Assembly: GCA_019137255.1 (NCBI GenBank)
Contig: WPDH01000139.1
Coordinates: 124,001-188,000 of the forward strand
Length of the DNA: 64,000 bases
DNA from: Corinectria fuckeliana
Lineage: Eukaryota > Ascomycota > Sordariomycetes > Hypocreales > Nectriaceae
Reading direction: 5' to 3'
The notes under the pieces are model-generated. The model searched no databases. It was given only the letters and a program-made list of their open reading frames with translations, and was not told the DNA's origin. This document shows positions 34,039 through 45,340 of this stretch, one piece after another (position 1 is the stretch's first letter; each line of letters opens with the position of its first letter). Both the position numbers and the translations under genes were made by a program.

Positions 34039-35405
34039 ATGTCGCCAGCTCCATGGATATGCCGAAGCTGCACCCGGGCGCTGGCTCGCTCGCCCATCCG
34101 TCAACTCGTCCGCTACGTCTCCAATGGTACCCTTCTATGCGTTCGTCTTGCTTGCTGTCGTGAAAGCCAGCTAACCCGCACGCCCTTCCAGACGCATCTC
34201 CTCTCCTCGCCCCCGCCCTCCTCCACCGCGCCCGATCCATGGCCTCCGAGTACGACGGCCTGCAGAAGGCCCTCAGCGACTCCTTCGACGCCGGCAAGGC
34301 CAGGCGCGTCGGCGAGCTGTCCCGCGTCGCCGCCGCCCTCGCGGCCTGGGAGAAGACGCAGGCCTCCGTCGCCGAGCTGCGGGCCATGCTCGCCGACCCG
34401 CACCAGGACGCCGACCTCGCGTCCATCGCCGAGGACGAGCTGGCTGCCGAGACGGGCCGGCTCGAGGCCCTCGCCCGCAACCTCTCGGCCAGCCTGACGC
34501 CGCGCCACCCGTTCGCCGACCTGCCGTGCATGATCGAGTTCCGGCCCGGCCCCGGCGGGCTGGAGGGCCGGTACTTCACCGACGCGCTGTTCAAGATGTA
34601 CAAGGGGCTGTGCATGCGCAAGGGCTACCGGCACAGCGTGATGAAGTACGAGTTCGCCGACACCGCCGGCGACAGCTCGTCGTCGGCGGGCGAGAACCCG
34701 CTGCAGGAAGCCATCCTGGAGATCCAGGACCCGGGGGCCTACGACGTCTTCCGCAGCGAGGCGGGCATGCACCGCGTGCAGCGCATCCCCAGCACCGAGA
34801 GCAAGGGCCGCGTGCACACGAGCGCCGTGGCCCTGTGGGTGCTGCCGTCCTTCCCCGACAGCGGCGGCGGCGGCGGCGAGGCGGCGGCGGCGGCGGGCTT
34901 CGACGACCCGGAGAGCGACTTCTACGTCAACCCGTCGGAGGTGCGGATCGAGACGATGCGGGCGCGGGGCGCGGGCGGCCAGCACGTCAACAAGACGGAG
35001 TCGGCGATCCGGATGACGCACGCGCTTACGGGGACGGTGGTGTCGATGCAGGACCACCGGTCGCAGCAGCGCAACCGCGAGGAGGCGTGGAAGGTGCTGC
35101 GGTCGCGCATCGCGGACAAGCGGCGCGAGCAGCGGGAGGCCGAGGCGGCGCAGCTGCGCAACAGCGTGCTGAGCCAGACGCAAATCACGCGCGGCGACAA
35201 GATCCGCACGTACAACTACAACCAGGACCGGTGTACCGATCACCGCGCGGGACTGGACGTGCATAACCTGCCGAATGTGCTGGAGGGCGGCGAGACGCTG
35301 GACAAGATCATGGACGGGGCGAGGGATTGGCTGGTGAACAACGATATCGAGCTTCTGGTCGCCGAAGAAGAAGCCAAGGACAAGGCTGGCAAGGGGAAGA
35401 AGTGA
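34039..35405 (+). CDS. MRF1: Mitochondrial peptide chain release factor 1
   Basis: Exons 34039-34126 and 34192-35405 (65-bp intron GTACCC..TTCCAG) give 433 aa. Class-I release factor that ends translation at UAA/UAG in mitochondria. The first exon supplies an Arg-rich, acid-free leader (MSPAPWICRSCTRALARSPI...) fit for mitochondrial import. An in-frame Met at 34239 would lack it, so the spliced start is preferred. Seen: MIEFRPGPGGLEG and SEAGMHRVQRIPSTESKGRVHTS of domain 2, the catalytic GGQ (291-293) in RARGAGGQHVNKTESAIR, and QITRGDKIRTYNYNQDR near the C-terminus. A Gly/Ala-rich insert (SGGGGGEAAAAAG) interrupts the region before the GGQ domain. The compound retroelement ends 84 bp upstream of the ATG. 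Confidence 0.95.
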
Positions 35406-35788
35406 CCGATATCCAGAAGAGAAGGATACGATGGTGCTTGAGAACAGGAAACAAGTCGTATACAGCTGTGGCTATATAAAGTGTGCTTAGATCCCGTGTA
35501 AGATGAAGAGAGCCAGTAGACTCAGGTCTATATGACGATATGACCCAATAGATACAATCTTCCAAGATGCTCCATGATGCTCCACGATGCCACAATGCTA
35601 CGATCCACGATGCCTCGATGCCACCTGATGCTCACCTAAGAATCCATCCCAATCATTACACCCACTACCCAAACTCCCAGCAAAATCACCACGGGGATAT
35701 TCGTGACTTGGCCCAACCTATAACTCCGATGCAGAATGCGGGTGGGAACTAACTCTTGGAAACCAATCGGTACCAGTATGACAAGTCC
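35406..35788. other. Intergenic with degenerate GATGCTCC repeats
   Basis: 383 bp between two convergent genes. Around 35562-35640 a motif close to GATGCTCCAC recurs with variation (GATGCTCCATGATGCTCC, GATGCCAC, GATGCCTC, GATGCTCAC), a decaying tandem repeat. No gene. Confidence 0.6.
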
Positions 35789-37170
35789 TCACATTAAGCC
35801 ACCTAGGACAACCTTCCCAATGCTTGCCACTTCCGTCTTGATGTGGCTCCGGCTGTGGTCTTCGAGTTCCCTGACGAACCCCTGGATGATGAGCTTGCGC
35901 ACTCGTGAATCTGCCTTGGCGAACAGCTCGGCGACAGGGGCGGTGCATTCGCGCGGCGAAGGCACGAGGGTGAGGAACCGCGTGTAGCAGTCAATCAAGA
36001 CGTCGCATAGCGTCGCAAACGTCTCAAAGTAGTCCGGGTCGAAGGGCAACGAGGGAGTGAGCAAGTAGGTGTACTCCTCGCCCGGTAGGAGATCCGTCTC
36101 GGAGGCGGCAAAGTTCATGACGGACGGGGTCGGGGCGCCGGCGGCCGGCACGGGGGCGGATTCGTCGAGCATGGGGTGCATGTCGGCGGCGGATGTGGAC
36201 CGGCGCGACTTGCCTCCCTGTCGGCGGAACATGCTAGGTAGGCGGGCGCGGGTGAGGGAGGCGGCCGTGGAGGAGTCGCCGTGCAGTTGTTGGAAGGAGT
36301 CGAACTCGGAGAGGAGGGTGTTGAGGCTGCGGAGGAACTCGATGGGCGTGGAGGAGTAGAGGTCGACGATGGTGGGGAGGGACAGGCCGAGGAGGAGATG
36401 GTTGGTGGCTTTGCGCCCGATCTTTCGGGAATCGAAGTACGGCATGCGCGTGAAGTCGGGCCTGTCGAAGAGGTACGTGTTGAACCAGTATATTCGTCCC
36501 TCGTGTCTAGAGCGGGGTGGTTAGCGACTCTGGTTCATGCAGGCGCCTCGTCAGGCGGGGTGATGCAGTCCACGACGTACGCTTTGCGCAGGTACTCGAG
36601 AGTCGAGATGCGCTTGTTGGCAACCTCGGTGATTTGCTGGTGAGCCAAGCCAGCCTCGGACTGTTGCCAGAGGGTCCCGGAGCCAATGGCACCGCCAGGG
36701 CCGACGATGGGAGTCTGGGGAGGGCCCATGGAACCCAGATAGGTCGTGGACCCGGTGGCGCTGCGGCTCAGCATCTGCATCTGCATGGCGGAGTCGACGA
36801 CGTTGGCCGACGACGGGTGGTGAGGGGGGGTTGGGTCGGAAGAGTCTCGAGCAACGTCGGGCCGGGGAGCGACCTTTGCGGCGGCGGCGAGGGCGTAGTC
36901 GGGCAGGGCGGGCGGCGCGGCGGCATCGGTCACGTAGGCGTTGGGGCCGTTGCCGAAGGAGCTGCCGCGGCGGGACAGGGAGGACTTGCGGGAGAAGGAG
37001 GGCTTGCGGTCCTTGGCGAGGGGGTCGACGGAGGCGCCGTCGCGGGTGGTCGGGCGGGAGGCGGAGGAGCTGGAGGAGAAGATGGAGGTTGAGAAGATGG
37101 GCGTCGAGCCGAAGATGGGCGTCGAGCCGAAGATGGGCGTCGAGCCGGAGTTTGGCGTCTTGGGCGCCAT
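35789..37170 (-). CDS. Conserved fungal protein of unknown function, 435 aa
   Basis: Exons 36581-37170 and 35789-36506 (74-bp intron GTACGT..CTCTAG) join as KA|HEGRIYWFNTYLF. The N-terminal 150 residues are low-complexity, Ser/Pro-rich, with three direct GSTPIF repeats near residues 8-25 and many possible phosphorylation sites. The conserved part starts around TEVANKRISTLEYLRKAHEG and continues with MPYFDSRKIGRKATNHL, LLPGEEYTYLLTPSLPFDPDYFETFATLCDVLIDCYTRFL and a C-terminal KTEVASIGKVVLGGLM. I recall the same blocks in proteins of many filamentous ascomycetes but know no assigned function. No signal peptide or membrane helix is evident. Confidence 0.85.
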
Positions 37171-38780
37171 GCTGGCCGGCGGTCCGGTTCCGGTGCGGTG
37201 CGGGTGTGGCTGCGTGGGCAACGCAACGTGCCGGGTGCGTGTATGTAGTGTCGGATAAGGCTTGATCTGGTCTGGTCTGGCCTGGTCTGGTGGATCGACG
37301 ACCTTGGAAAGTTAGACCCGGCTGGAAGCTGAGCAAATACCTACGTAAGTAGGTAGATGGGACTGCGTGCGGCCAGTGCAGTTGTGTGTGTGTGGTGTGG
37401 TGTGTGGTGTGCTGTCGGTGTGTGCGTGAGGTGCGAGTACCGCAGTCCCGGTACATACTGATACTGTCTGTGTGTTTGATGGGTGTGCAGGGGGTGTGTG
37501 GATGCGGCGCAGGGGGATCCGGAGGGCACGCAAACACCAAACAGCGTGGGGGGTGTCGATTTGTCTCTGGCTTAGCGTTGCAACAGCTTTATCGATCTCT
37601 GACCGGGATGGGATGCGGCTGCGGATGCGGCTGACAACGCAGGTTTGCGTGTGCGGCGATAATGATATTTGCTCCCAGAGGCATGTGAAGTCTTGTAACT
37701 TTACTGCCTGACGGGAGTACATACAGCCAGGAGTACATAGTGACCTGCGGCCGTGGTGTTTGTAGGGGTACAAATGCTCGTACCCGACTTGTTCCATCCA
37801 ATAGTTTCTGAACGGACAGCTGCAAGCCATCCGTCAGTGCAGCCCAAGGGTGTCCACAGTCAAACGCCCCCTAAACGGCACGGCCGAGAGCGCCCAAGAG
37901 GTACGAATCCTAGCAGGTCCCACTGTAACCTAGCGCGCCACAGGATTCCACCGCCCTGGTTGCAGGCACGCCATGGAAGGTCGCATCCGCAGGTACAACG
38001 TGGACTAGTTCTATTGCGATGAGCCTCTCTTCTCCAAGTCTGGGCATGATTGACTCTGGCTGAAAGCTGGCCCATCCCGAGTGTGACTTCGGCCTCACCC
38101 TTGGAAAATTGTTTGGTGTCTGTACTGTACCTTTACGAAGCACTTATCACGTACTTCGTACATGCGTGCACTATTAGGTCTACGGAGTGATTACTAGCTT
38201 GTGATTTCTCCATAAGCGGCTTGCCGGTCAAGTCTCCTCACTGATGGCTACATAGTAACATCGGGAATGCAGCAAGGCTACCCGCTGCTTGTACACAGCA
38301 ACAGAGTACAGTACCTAGGCAATCATCACACGTGAAGCAACACGCAACATGGCACATGCACTGACTTGCGGGAGAATACATAATGACTACGTAGATGTTG
38401 CTCAAGGTATAAGGGCGACAGTGCTCCTCAACTCCCGGCATCCTCTCTCCTGCTCTCTCTCCTGCTCAACTGCACATACACCTCTTTCTTACTAGTATAC
38501 CTTGCTTTACCAAGAGTTGCTTCCTTCCCATGACCTGACTTATATACCGAGCAGCGCCACGACGTTCGCGGCCTCGAGACTGAGACTGAGCTTGCAAGTT
38601 GGCTAGCCGAAAAGATGGCTGACGACTGACAACGCCTCGCCACCTTCCACCGGGTAAGCAGACGTGCCGTGTCCCAACTCAATGATACGCACCTAGCGGA
38701 TCGCCTCGTGAAGGGGGTTCGCGACCGCCCTCCGAGTAATCCGGCAATTGTCGAGACGACGCGCTCCACGAACAATGCTC
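37171..38780. other. Non-coding stretch after the 435-aa protein gene
   Basis: About 1.6 kb. It includes a GT-rich microsatellite-like run at about 37384-37428 and short overlapping frames in all directions, none with recognisable content. From about 38.2 kb the sequence takes on the character of the following decayed region. Confidence 0.55.
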
Positions 38781-39888
38781 TCTAACCACAGACCTACCTC
38801 ACGCAGACACGGCCGTTGGGGAGGGCGTCGCCGAGCAAGTCCTGGTCCTTGACGAAGCTGTATTAGCATATACGAACCCCCGAACCTCCAGTAAGTGTAA
38901 GTGTCCTAGTTCCTTTCTGGGAAACCCGTTTCCCTCTAGACTGAGTTGCAACCGCCTGGGTCCATGACCTCGTGCTGACTCTCTTTGATAGCCCCAAGAC
39001 ATCCCCTCCTATATACATGTTACCAACACCGGTCGCGCAGACAAGCGACAAAAACTCATCGTTTGAGTCTCGCTCTCAATATGTTTTCTTTGTTCTCGTC
39101 TCCTCAGCACCCCGGCATTCGGTAAGCATTTGTCGCCGCTTCCACCACGCTCCGCCCTGATGCCTCCGCCGCCGTGGTGTGCGGTCCCGGCGCTCGTACG
39201 TATCATCGATTTTCCCCTTCCACGCTGGTGACTAATTCTCGAGTAGCTAAACCTTCCGAGGCCGTATCCCTTGCCTTGACCTTCACTCAACCGGTCCGTG
39301 GTGACGGCAGCGGTGAGGAGCCTTTGCTGGTTGAGCCTCTGCTCCCAGGAACCTTCCGTCGGATGAGAAGCGACGGGGGAACTCGCACACGATCCCCATC
39401 TCCCATGGTATACCGACGAGGCTGTCTACCCTCAGCGGGAGACTCTCGATTCTCTGCAGTCATTGGGACCACTTCTCGACCGGACCTGATAGCCGGCTCG
39501 TCAAGTGATACTTCGAAGCCGCACGGAACAAATATATATCGGTATGCTACATCTTCCTAATCACAATCTGCCTATCGCTAACACAGTCAATTATAGATCA
39601 GAACGGTGGGAGTGAAGCCGACGAACATACTGCCAGCTCCCCTGGCCACCTGTGGAATTTGAGCCGTTGGCCTGGCACGAAGCCGCCAAAGAGCCTCACC
39701 ACGCGTGGGCGGAAGTCATCGCCGTGCTTCCTCAAGCTCCTCAAGGCTAGGCTCTACCCACTAGCCCACGAGACGCCGCAGCCCGGCGAGCATCACCAGG
39801 ACGGCATCAATGATGTATGTTAAGAACGAGCAGAACCAATTCAACTGTCGTGGACGTACCATGATGAGGAGGTTGTGCGCTCACGGCC

Positions 39889-40210
39889 ATGCCCACCAAG
39901 TCCCGCGACAGTACGGCGACCAAGCAAGAGTTCCACGGCAACGCGTACACCTTTACCTCAACCTACCATGACAGTACACTGAAACCGCATGTCTGCCCAT
40001 CATTCCACGGCGCCACCACGTTCAGGATCAGGAACGCAAAGACTCGGCGAAGCAATACCGCGACAAGCTGAACTGCCATTCCGGCAGGTGGTCAATCGGA
40101 CAGAAGGGATGTGCGGCCCGCGCAGCCAAAGATGCAACACGGCCGATTCTACATTTTATCCACTGGCACCTCGTGCGCCTATTGACTACCTCCCATTACC
40201 CAGATCTAGT
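39889..40210 (+). pseudogene. Fragment of a fungal protein with YTFTSTYHD-type motif
   Basis: Plus-strand reading contains EFHGNAYTFTSTYHDSTLK and, in the adjoining sequence, GATTFRIRNAK. After a one-base shift it continues DSAKQYRDKLN, as though one protein had been broken by an indel near 40040. I recall similar blocks (YTxTSxYHDG..., then TFRxGAxAFRNARD...) in large fungal proteins of unknown function. No start, stop or flanking exons can be fixed. Confidence 0.4.
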
Positions 40211-41104
40211 CCATCTCGACAGTAGATGTCTAGAGATGACCTGCTTCAACCAGGCGCACCACCTTCTTGGAAGTTACTGCACCTGACAGTTTCGAGATAT
40301 CTGAACCATCACTATATGTACTCGACGCTTCCCTCGCGCAGCTGCCTCGAGACCCGGCCAGCCGCCAAAAGACCCAGTGAATGGCCAGCGAACGACCAGC
40401 TGTTCCTCCCTGACGATCTTCCTTACCAGGGAACAGCGCCTCACAGTATTGTCAACACACCCTGCTCTAAGCACCGGCTGGCAAGCCTGTCGCGTCCCGT
40501 CGGGCTGCCTCTGCTGTTGACTCTTGGGGCGCTACTGTTTTCGGGAAGAGTTTGAAGAGGGCCGCCACCCTGTCCCTTTGCTGGGCAACCTCGAACATCA
40601 ACCTAGGCTCAGCGACACGCCATTGCCTGCTGTGCTAGCTCCGCCGTGCGCGTCGAGCGGCGCGTCGGTCCTTCAGGTCGAAATCTTCATGGACCCTCTC
40701 TCGACTTGGAGACGTCAAAGTTAACGAAGACAAGACCGGTAACTGGCAAGCGAGAGAGGTCAGCACATTCCGGGCAGCCCTTGCTCCCTCCGAGCTTCGA
40801 TTTGGAAGAGGAGTACTTGACTGCCACATATAAAAAAAAGCTCACCATGGAATCGTCTACCATCGTCTCGACTATGAGATGTCGAAAGGGATAAGCGGCA
40901 AGGTCTCGGGCCCTTGCCCCCCCCATCCAGCGCCACCCGCCCAAGTCCCTGCCGATGAAGGATGTCTTCAATGGCAAGCTGAAGTCGCTGCAGAGGAGGG
41001 TCCGGGACAAGGCCGCGGAGCTCAAGGGGGACGGCCTGGGTGGAGGCCCACCAGCATATCGGCAAGGGCATTGAGGTGGTGGCGAGGAACGTCGAGCGGC
41101 TTGG

Positions 41105-41565
41105 CTGCGCCCAGTGACGGAGCTGGAGGCTATCGTCGTAGCCATAACATCCGACAGACCGACGGCCAGGCACGGCTTGGTCTTCACGTACTTTCCCCTC
41201 AACGCCATCATTATAGTCGCCTGGCTCCGGCACAGACTGGGAGAGACTGCACACGTCGTGGAGATTGCTGCTGCCAGGGCCACGAAGCCCGCCGAGCGGT
41301 GCGCCAGGAACTCCATGCCCTGGCCAGGCAGCGATCCAAGCGGCCTATCGTCATCTCGTCCACTTACCAGCTTGTGTCTATGGGCCTGGACAGCCTGCAG
41401 AACTTCGCTGACTATATAGTCAAGGTTGGGGAGCCGTTGGCCAACAAACAAAACCTGCAAGGCGAGGCCAGGATTCACCGCAAGGGCCAGCTCAAGACGG
41501 TCGGCTACGCATCACGCCATCGAAACCAGTCAACGGCCCTTGTATATATACCATGCGACCCTGCC
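41105..41565 (+). pseudogene. SNF2-type helicase C-lobe remnant, frameshifted
   Basis: One frame (about 41114-41310) reads HGLVFTYFPLNAIIIVAWL then LGETAHVVEIAAARATKPAER, like the start of an SNF2 C-terminal lobe. After a shift another frame (about 41335-41560) reads VISSTYQLVSMGLDSLQNFA followed by ARIHRKGQLKTV. This matches motif V and motif VI (RxHRxGQ) of SNF2-family ATPases. The two parts are in proper order but in different frames, so the gene is dead at this point. The ATPase N-lobe is not directly upstream. Confidence 0.6.
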
Positions 41566-42343
41566 TACCGTGGACGCATCCGCTCCGTGAGTTCTCTCTT
41601 CGCATTTCATTGACCCAAGCTCCTAGCTGACCTTGCCCAGCGTCTCCTCCCACGGACGGGGATTTACACGACCTCGGCAAGCTTTACGGTTATACTTATA
41701 TTTCCTCAAGAGGATTATCGTGGCTAGCATCAGCTGATCTTTTCACTACCTGCACATTACCATAAAGTGGTGACGATGACCAGAGACGCTAGATCGAATG
41801 GAACGACACGATGCTGAGGCCGACATTGCAATTGGTAGCTGTACATCTCATCGTTATATGGCTGAAGATAGTCACGGGTATAGCTTTGAACTATTTCCGC
41901 GACACGGTGGTGCACAGGTAAGCTTTTCCTCTTGTCCCCTTCACACATTCAGCTTCCATACTAATGACTCTTAGGGCCACTGCGTCAGCTATCACTACGA
42001 GACGCCAAGCCGAGCCGCGTCGCATGCCTCTTGTCACCCTCCAGTCGCAGCCAGCATCAAAGTTGTCAAGTGCGTCATCTATACCGTTTCCCTTGCGAGA
42101 CTCCTGCAACCAGCGTCCCTCCGATAACTGACTCGAAGTAGGCATGGACACATTGCAGAGCGTTGTCGCATATCTGCCTATATGTTGCGAGCCATGCGCA
42201 CAAGACGAGGCCATGGCCTATGTTCCCCGTGGTGTGAGGCTCCGCGTCACCGATGGTAAGCTCTTGCTGTTGTCGTTCTGGTGTCGTATCGAGAAGCTGA
42301 CGTTTGCTAGGATCGGAGGAGTGCATGAACGTTGCCGCTTGAT

Positions 42344-42944
42344 GGTGTCACTGTCTGGCACGATTTCGACTTGAGCAACCTCAACGAAAGCTATGGCACC
42401 CTCTCCCAGAATTACGAGAGTCAGCGGGGAAAACGCATCGAGGAATCCTCGAAGACGACCATCCGCCACCAGCTATACTACGACTGCGTGGGGAGCGTGC
42501 TCGGGAGGACTTTGTTTAGAATGTCCTCCACATACCAAGCCCGAAACCAGTGTTGAAGATCACTCGACCGATGCGACGCCGGCAGGCCTCACTAAATACA
42601 ATCGTGTCACTATCCAGAAGACGGGAAAGTACGTCGGGGTGCAGTTCTTCTGCGTCGTATTTGACTCGAAGAAGGCTCTCTACATTCCCAAAAAAGAGTG
42701 GAAGGGGCTTCGGGAACCCGCCGCCACTGTCCGACCAAGAGAGTAATTCTCGCCACTGGCAGCGGAACGCCATTTGCGGCAACGGCCTCGACATTCAGAC
42801 CCTGAAGGTAGAGCCAGCAACTACCCCAGAAACCGCCCCAGAAACTGCCCCAGCAACCAACGTGGACCTCTCAGGCCTTACGTACACAATCGTGTCACTG
42901 CCTGGAACAGCTTTACGCTGAGGAGCCTCAATGAGAGTTATGGG
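42344..42944 (+). repeat. Diverged internal protein-level repeat (LNESYG repeat)
   Basis: Two 54-bp stretches, 42344-42397 and 42891-42944, encode related peptides (GVTVWHDFDLSNLNESYG and RVTAWNSFTLRSLNESYG) in the same sense. In the conserved LNESYG part all base differences are synonymous. A third partial copy (YNRVTIQ) lies near 42596-42616. The host protein is unknown and the frame between copies is broken. Confidence 0.45.
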
Positions 42945-43308
42945 CATATTGTAACGTGGTGGAGGCACTGGTTGACTGGAGTAGCTTGAATCGGATGCCG
43001 AGAGCTTGCCAATGGCACCCACACAGGCCGGACGTGAGCCCGTGGCTCAAACCACAGACACGGTACGCATCAGCACCATGACGTGTCGTTGCCACGCAGT
43101 GGTTACTTAGGAGGGAAAGGAGAAGATGCCAGAAATCTCGGCAACCTTGACGATCGACAGAACGCCATCCACCAATTCACACATGTACTGGACACTCCAG
43201 GCCTGACATCAGGTGTGGAAATCTCCCGATCGATGCGATGCTTGAAGGCATTGGCCGCATAACTACTGGGGTAGTGCGCCTTCGGAAATTGATCCTAGGA
43301 GCACTCCT

Positions 43309-43570
43309 ACATGCGCCAGTTCTCGCTCCTTGGAGACTTAATGATGACCGTTGGGAAGTGTGGGCCGTCCAGCTGGACTGAACTGGACTCTGCCATCTTG
43401 TTCGGCAAGGCACTGTACGGACTCAAGCAAGGCGGCCGTCAATGGTGGCTCGGTCAAGCTCAAAGGGGAACTCAAGGGCCTCGGCTACGACCAGATGAAG
43501 ACGGAGACCTCAGTATACGTCAACAAGGAGAACGGAAGCATCTCTGCTGCATACGTTGACGGACCCCTCC
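43309..43570 (+). pseudogene. Copia reverse transcriptase fragment without RIP
   Basis: One frame reads ILFGKALYGLKQGGRQWW. After a shift near 43445 the next frame reads KLKGELKGLGYDQMKTETSV and then AAYVDG. These match the KxLYGLKQ...W and YVDD blocks of Ty1/Copia reverse transcriptase in the right order and spacing. Base composition is ordinary, unlike the three RIP-mutated elements, and the lineage looks different from them. Only this block is recognisable. Confidence 0.65.
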
Positions 43571-44269
43571 GTCGGGAAACGCGGAGGACCTTTAATGTGA
43601 TGAGACCACGGCTTGTGACCGGGGAGATCATTCTCATGAACTCGACCGTCGCATTGAGGCAGCTCAGGATCCCTATCCTCGTGACGGCAGTGAACGAGCA
43701 CGCTTTTGCACAATCGTGCAAGACCTCACGAATCCCAGCACACACATAAAGGGCGGCGGGCTCCATCCCCCTCCATACGACCAGACAGCCAAGATGTCCG
43801 CAGCTCGACGAGCCTGACCGCTTGGAACGCACACATTCCACCCGAGGAGAAGTGCCAGCCCATGACCATACTCATCGGCCTCGGTGGGTGCGAGTCACCT
43901 TTGATACCGATTTCGCTTCCATCACTGTGGGGACTTTGCCCGGGATGCCAAGCACCATCCAGACGCAGCTGCGACTTCGGAAAGCGAAAAGGATGCCAGT
44001 CTGATCCTTTTCTCTGACGACCACGACGCATCTCCCAATACGCAATACGCGGGCTCTATATACTATATATTCTCTACGGGGCATATGGAACTGAACACAA
44101 GACTCCTCCAGAGCCTGCCAAAGCGCTCTTCAAAGCAGATCGAGCTGGGCAGGTTCTTTCCCCTGCATGCCTCCCTCCAACGACCTTGCGCACGACACTA
44201 TAACGCATTGGCAAAAGATGGAATCCCGGTTTTGAATGTCAGGCTCGGGGCAGCGTACCCCTTGAGCCT

Positions 44270-44641
44270 GGTCTTTGCCTCAACACTGAAGCATCCCTCA
44301 AGCACTGGTACCAAAAACAGCGCGAAGAGCAAATGTACAACATCAACGTGAACGGCCGTGCCTTTGCCGACACCCTCTCCTTGGTCAAAGCCAGTGATGA
44401 TGACATTAGCACTTACGGTACGAAGATGGACGGCACAATCTACGCCCACCAGTACATCGCTATTCCCCTCGCGGGCATCAGAGACATCTGCCCTGACATT
44501 GGCACACCTGTGTCAATGACCATTCTCCGTCCGACAACCTCGCCTGTACTCGTGTCATGGCAAGTGAACCCGACCTGCCAAGATGTCTCCTACATTCAAC
44601 AGATATACAAAACTATATTCGGAAAACCGGGACATGGCTGA
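44270..44641 (+). pseudogene. Unrecognised coding-like stretch
   Basis: A plus-strand frame reading LKHWYQKQREEQMYNINVNG, then ADTLSLVKASDDDISTYG and IYAHQYIAIPLAGIRDICPD, ending at a stop at 44641. It opens upstream of the first Met at 44333, which suggests an exon or fragment rather than a complete gene. No family recognised. Confidence 0.3.
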
Positions 44642-45109
44642 CGGGTTTGGCGGTGCTGAGGAGTTATAGCACACGCAGCATCGTGCTTCCGCCAGCCTCC
44701 ACGTCTAGCTATATACATGTTCACTGAAACGGTGCATGGAGCACCACATGGAGAACGGGGCGAATACGATCCCGCGAACGACTCCTGTGTGTTCGCAAGG
44801 AAGCCATCGAGCACCATCAATGCTCGCCTTCCCATGCGCGCCGGCTGATTCGCCTGCCACCAGGCTGGCGGATACAGCTTCTCGGCTATTCAACAATAGT
44901 TTCAGTTGTTGGCCTTGTCCTGGCTGTCAATTGAGCGCGTGAGCTTGCATCACAGCTGGAAAAGCGCAGACAAGTCTCGAGCTCACTGCGAGCAAGACAT
45001 ACTACTATATACCCGTTGTCGCTATGCACATTGCGGCGCTCTATACTCCCTGCCACTTATATATCCCCTCTTCGAGGCGTCGAGGTCTAAGGCGTGGAGA
45101 AGGAGCTGA

Positions 45110-45340
45110 ACTTCTCTTGGTCCTCCCAGAAGTTAGCACTACCTTTGACAGTCTCTCAGTAACGCCGTTACTAGAGAGCAGGTTCATCGGAAGCGACGAG
45201 GGGGTGCTCGACCGGTGCGCCAAGGCCACCGGCGACCCGAACTCGGGCCGGACGATCATTTTGAGCACGTATCCCACCTGGTCCAAACGGATCCTGCGAA
45301 TAACGGATCGACTCTTCGTCTGGTGGGTGGACGACATCGG
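45110..45340 (+). pseudogene. SNF2-type helicase N-lobe remnant
   Basis: A frame reading SVTPLLESRFIG, then SGRTIILSTYPTWSKR. The latter resembles the strand before motif II in fungal SNF2 ATPases (TVxxTTYxTWxRR). The expected DExH box cannot be recognised downstream. Frames change within a short distance. Confidence 0.4.

Noticed and set aside
34113..35264. 383-codon minus-strand open frame
   Set aside because: Antisense shadow of MRF1 produced by its very GC-rich codons; no recognisable domain, while the plus strand encodes a full release factor with GGQ.
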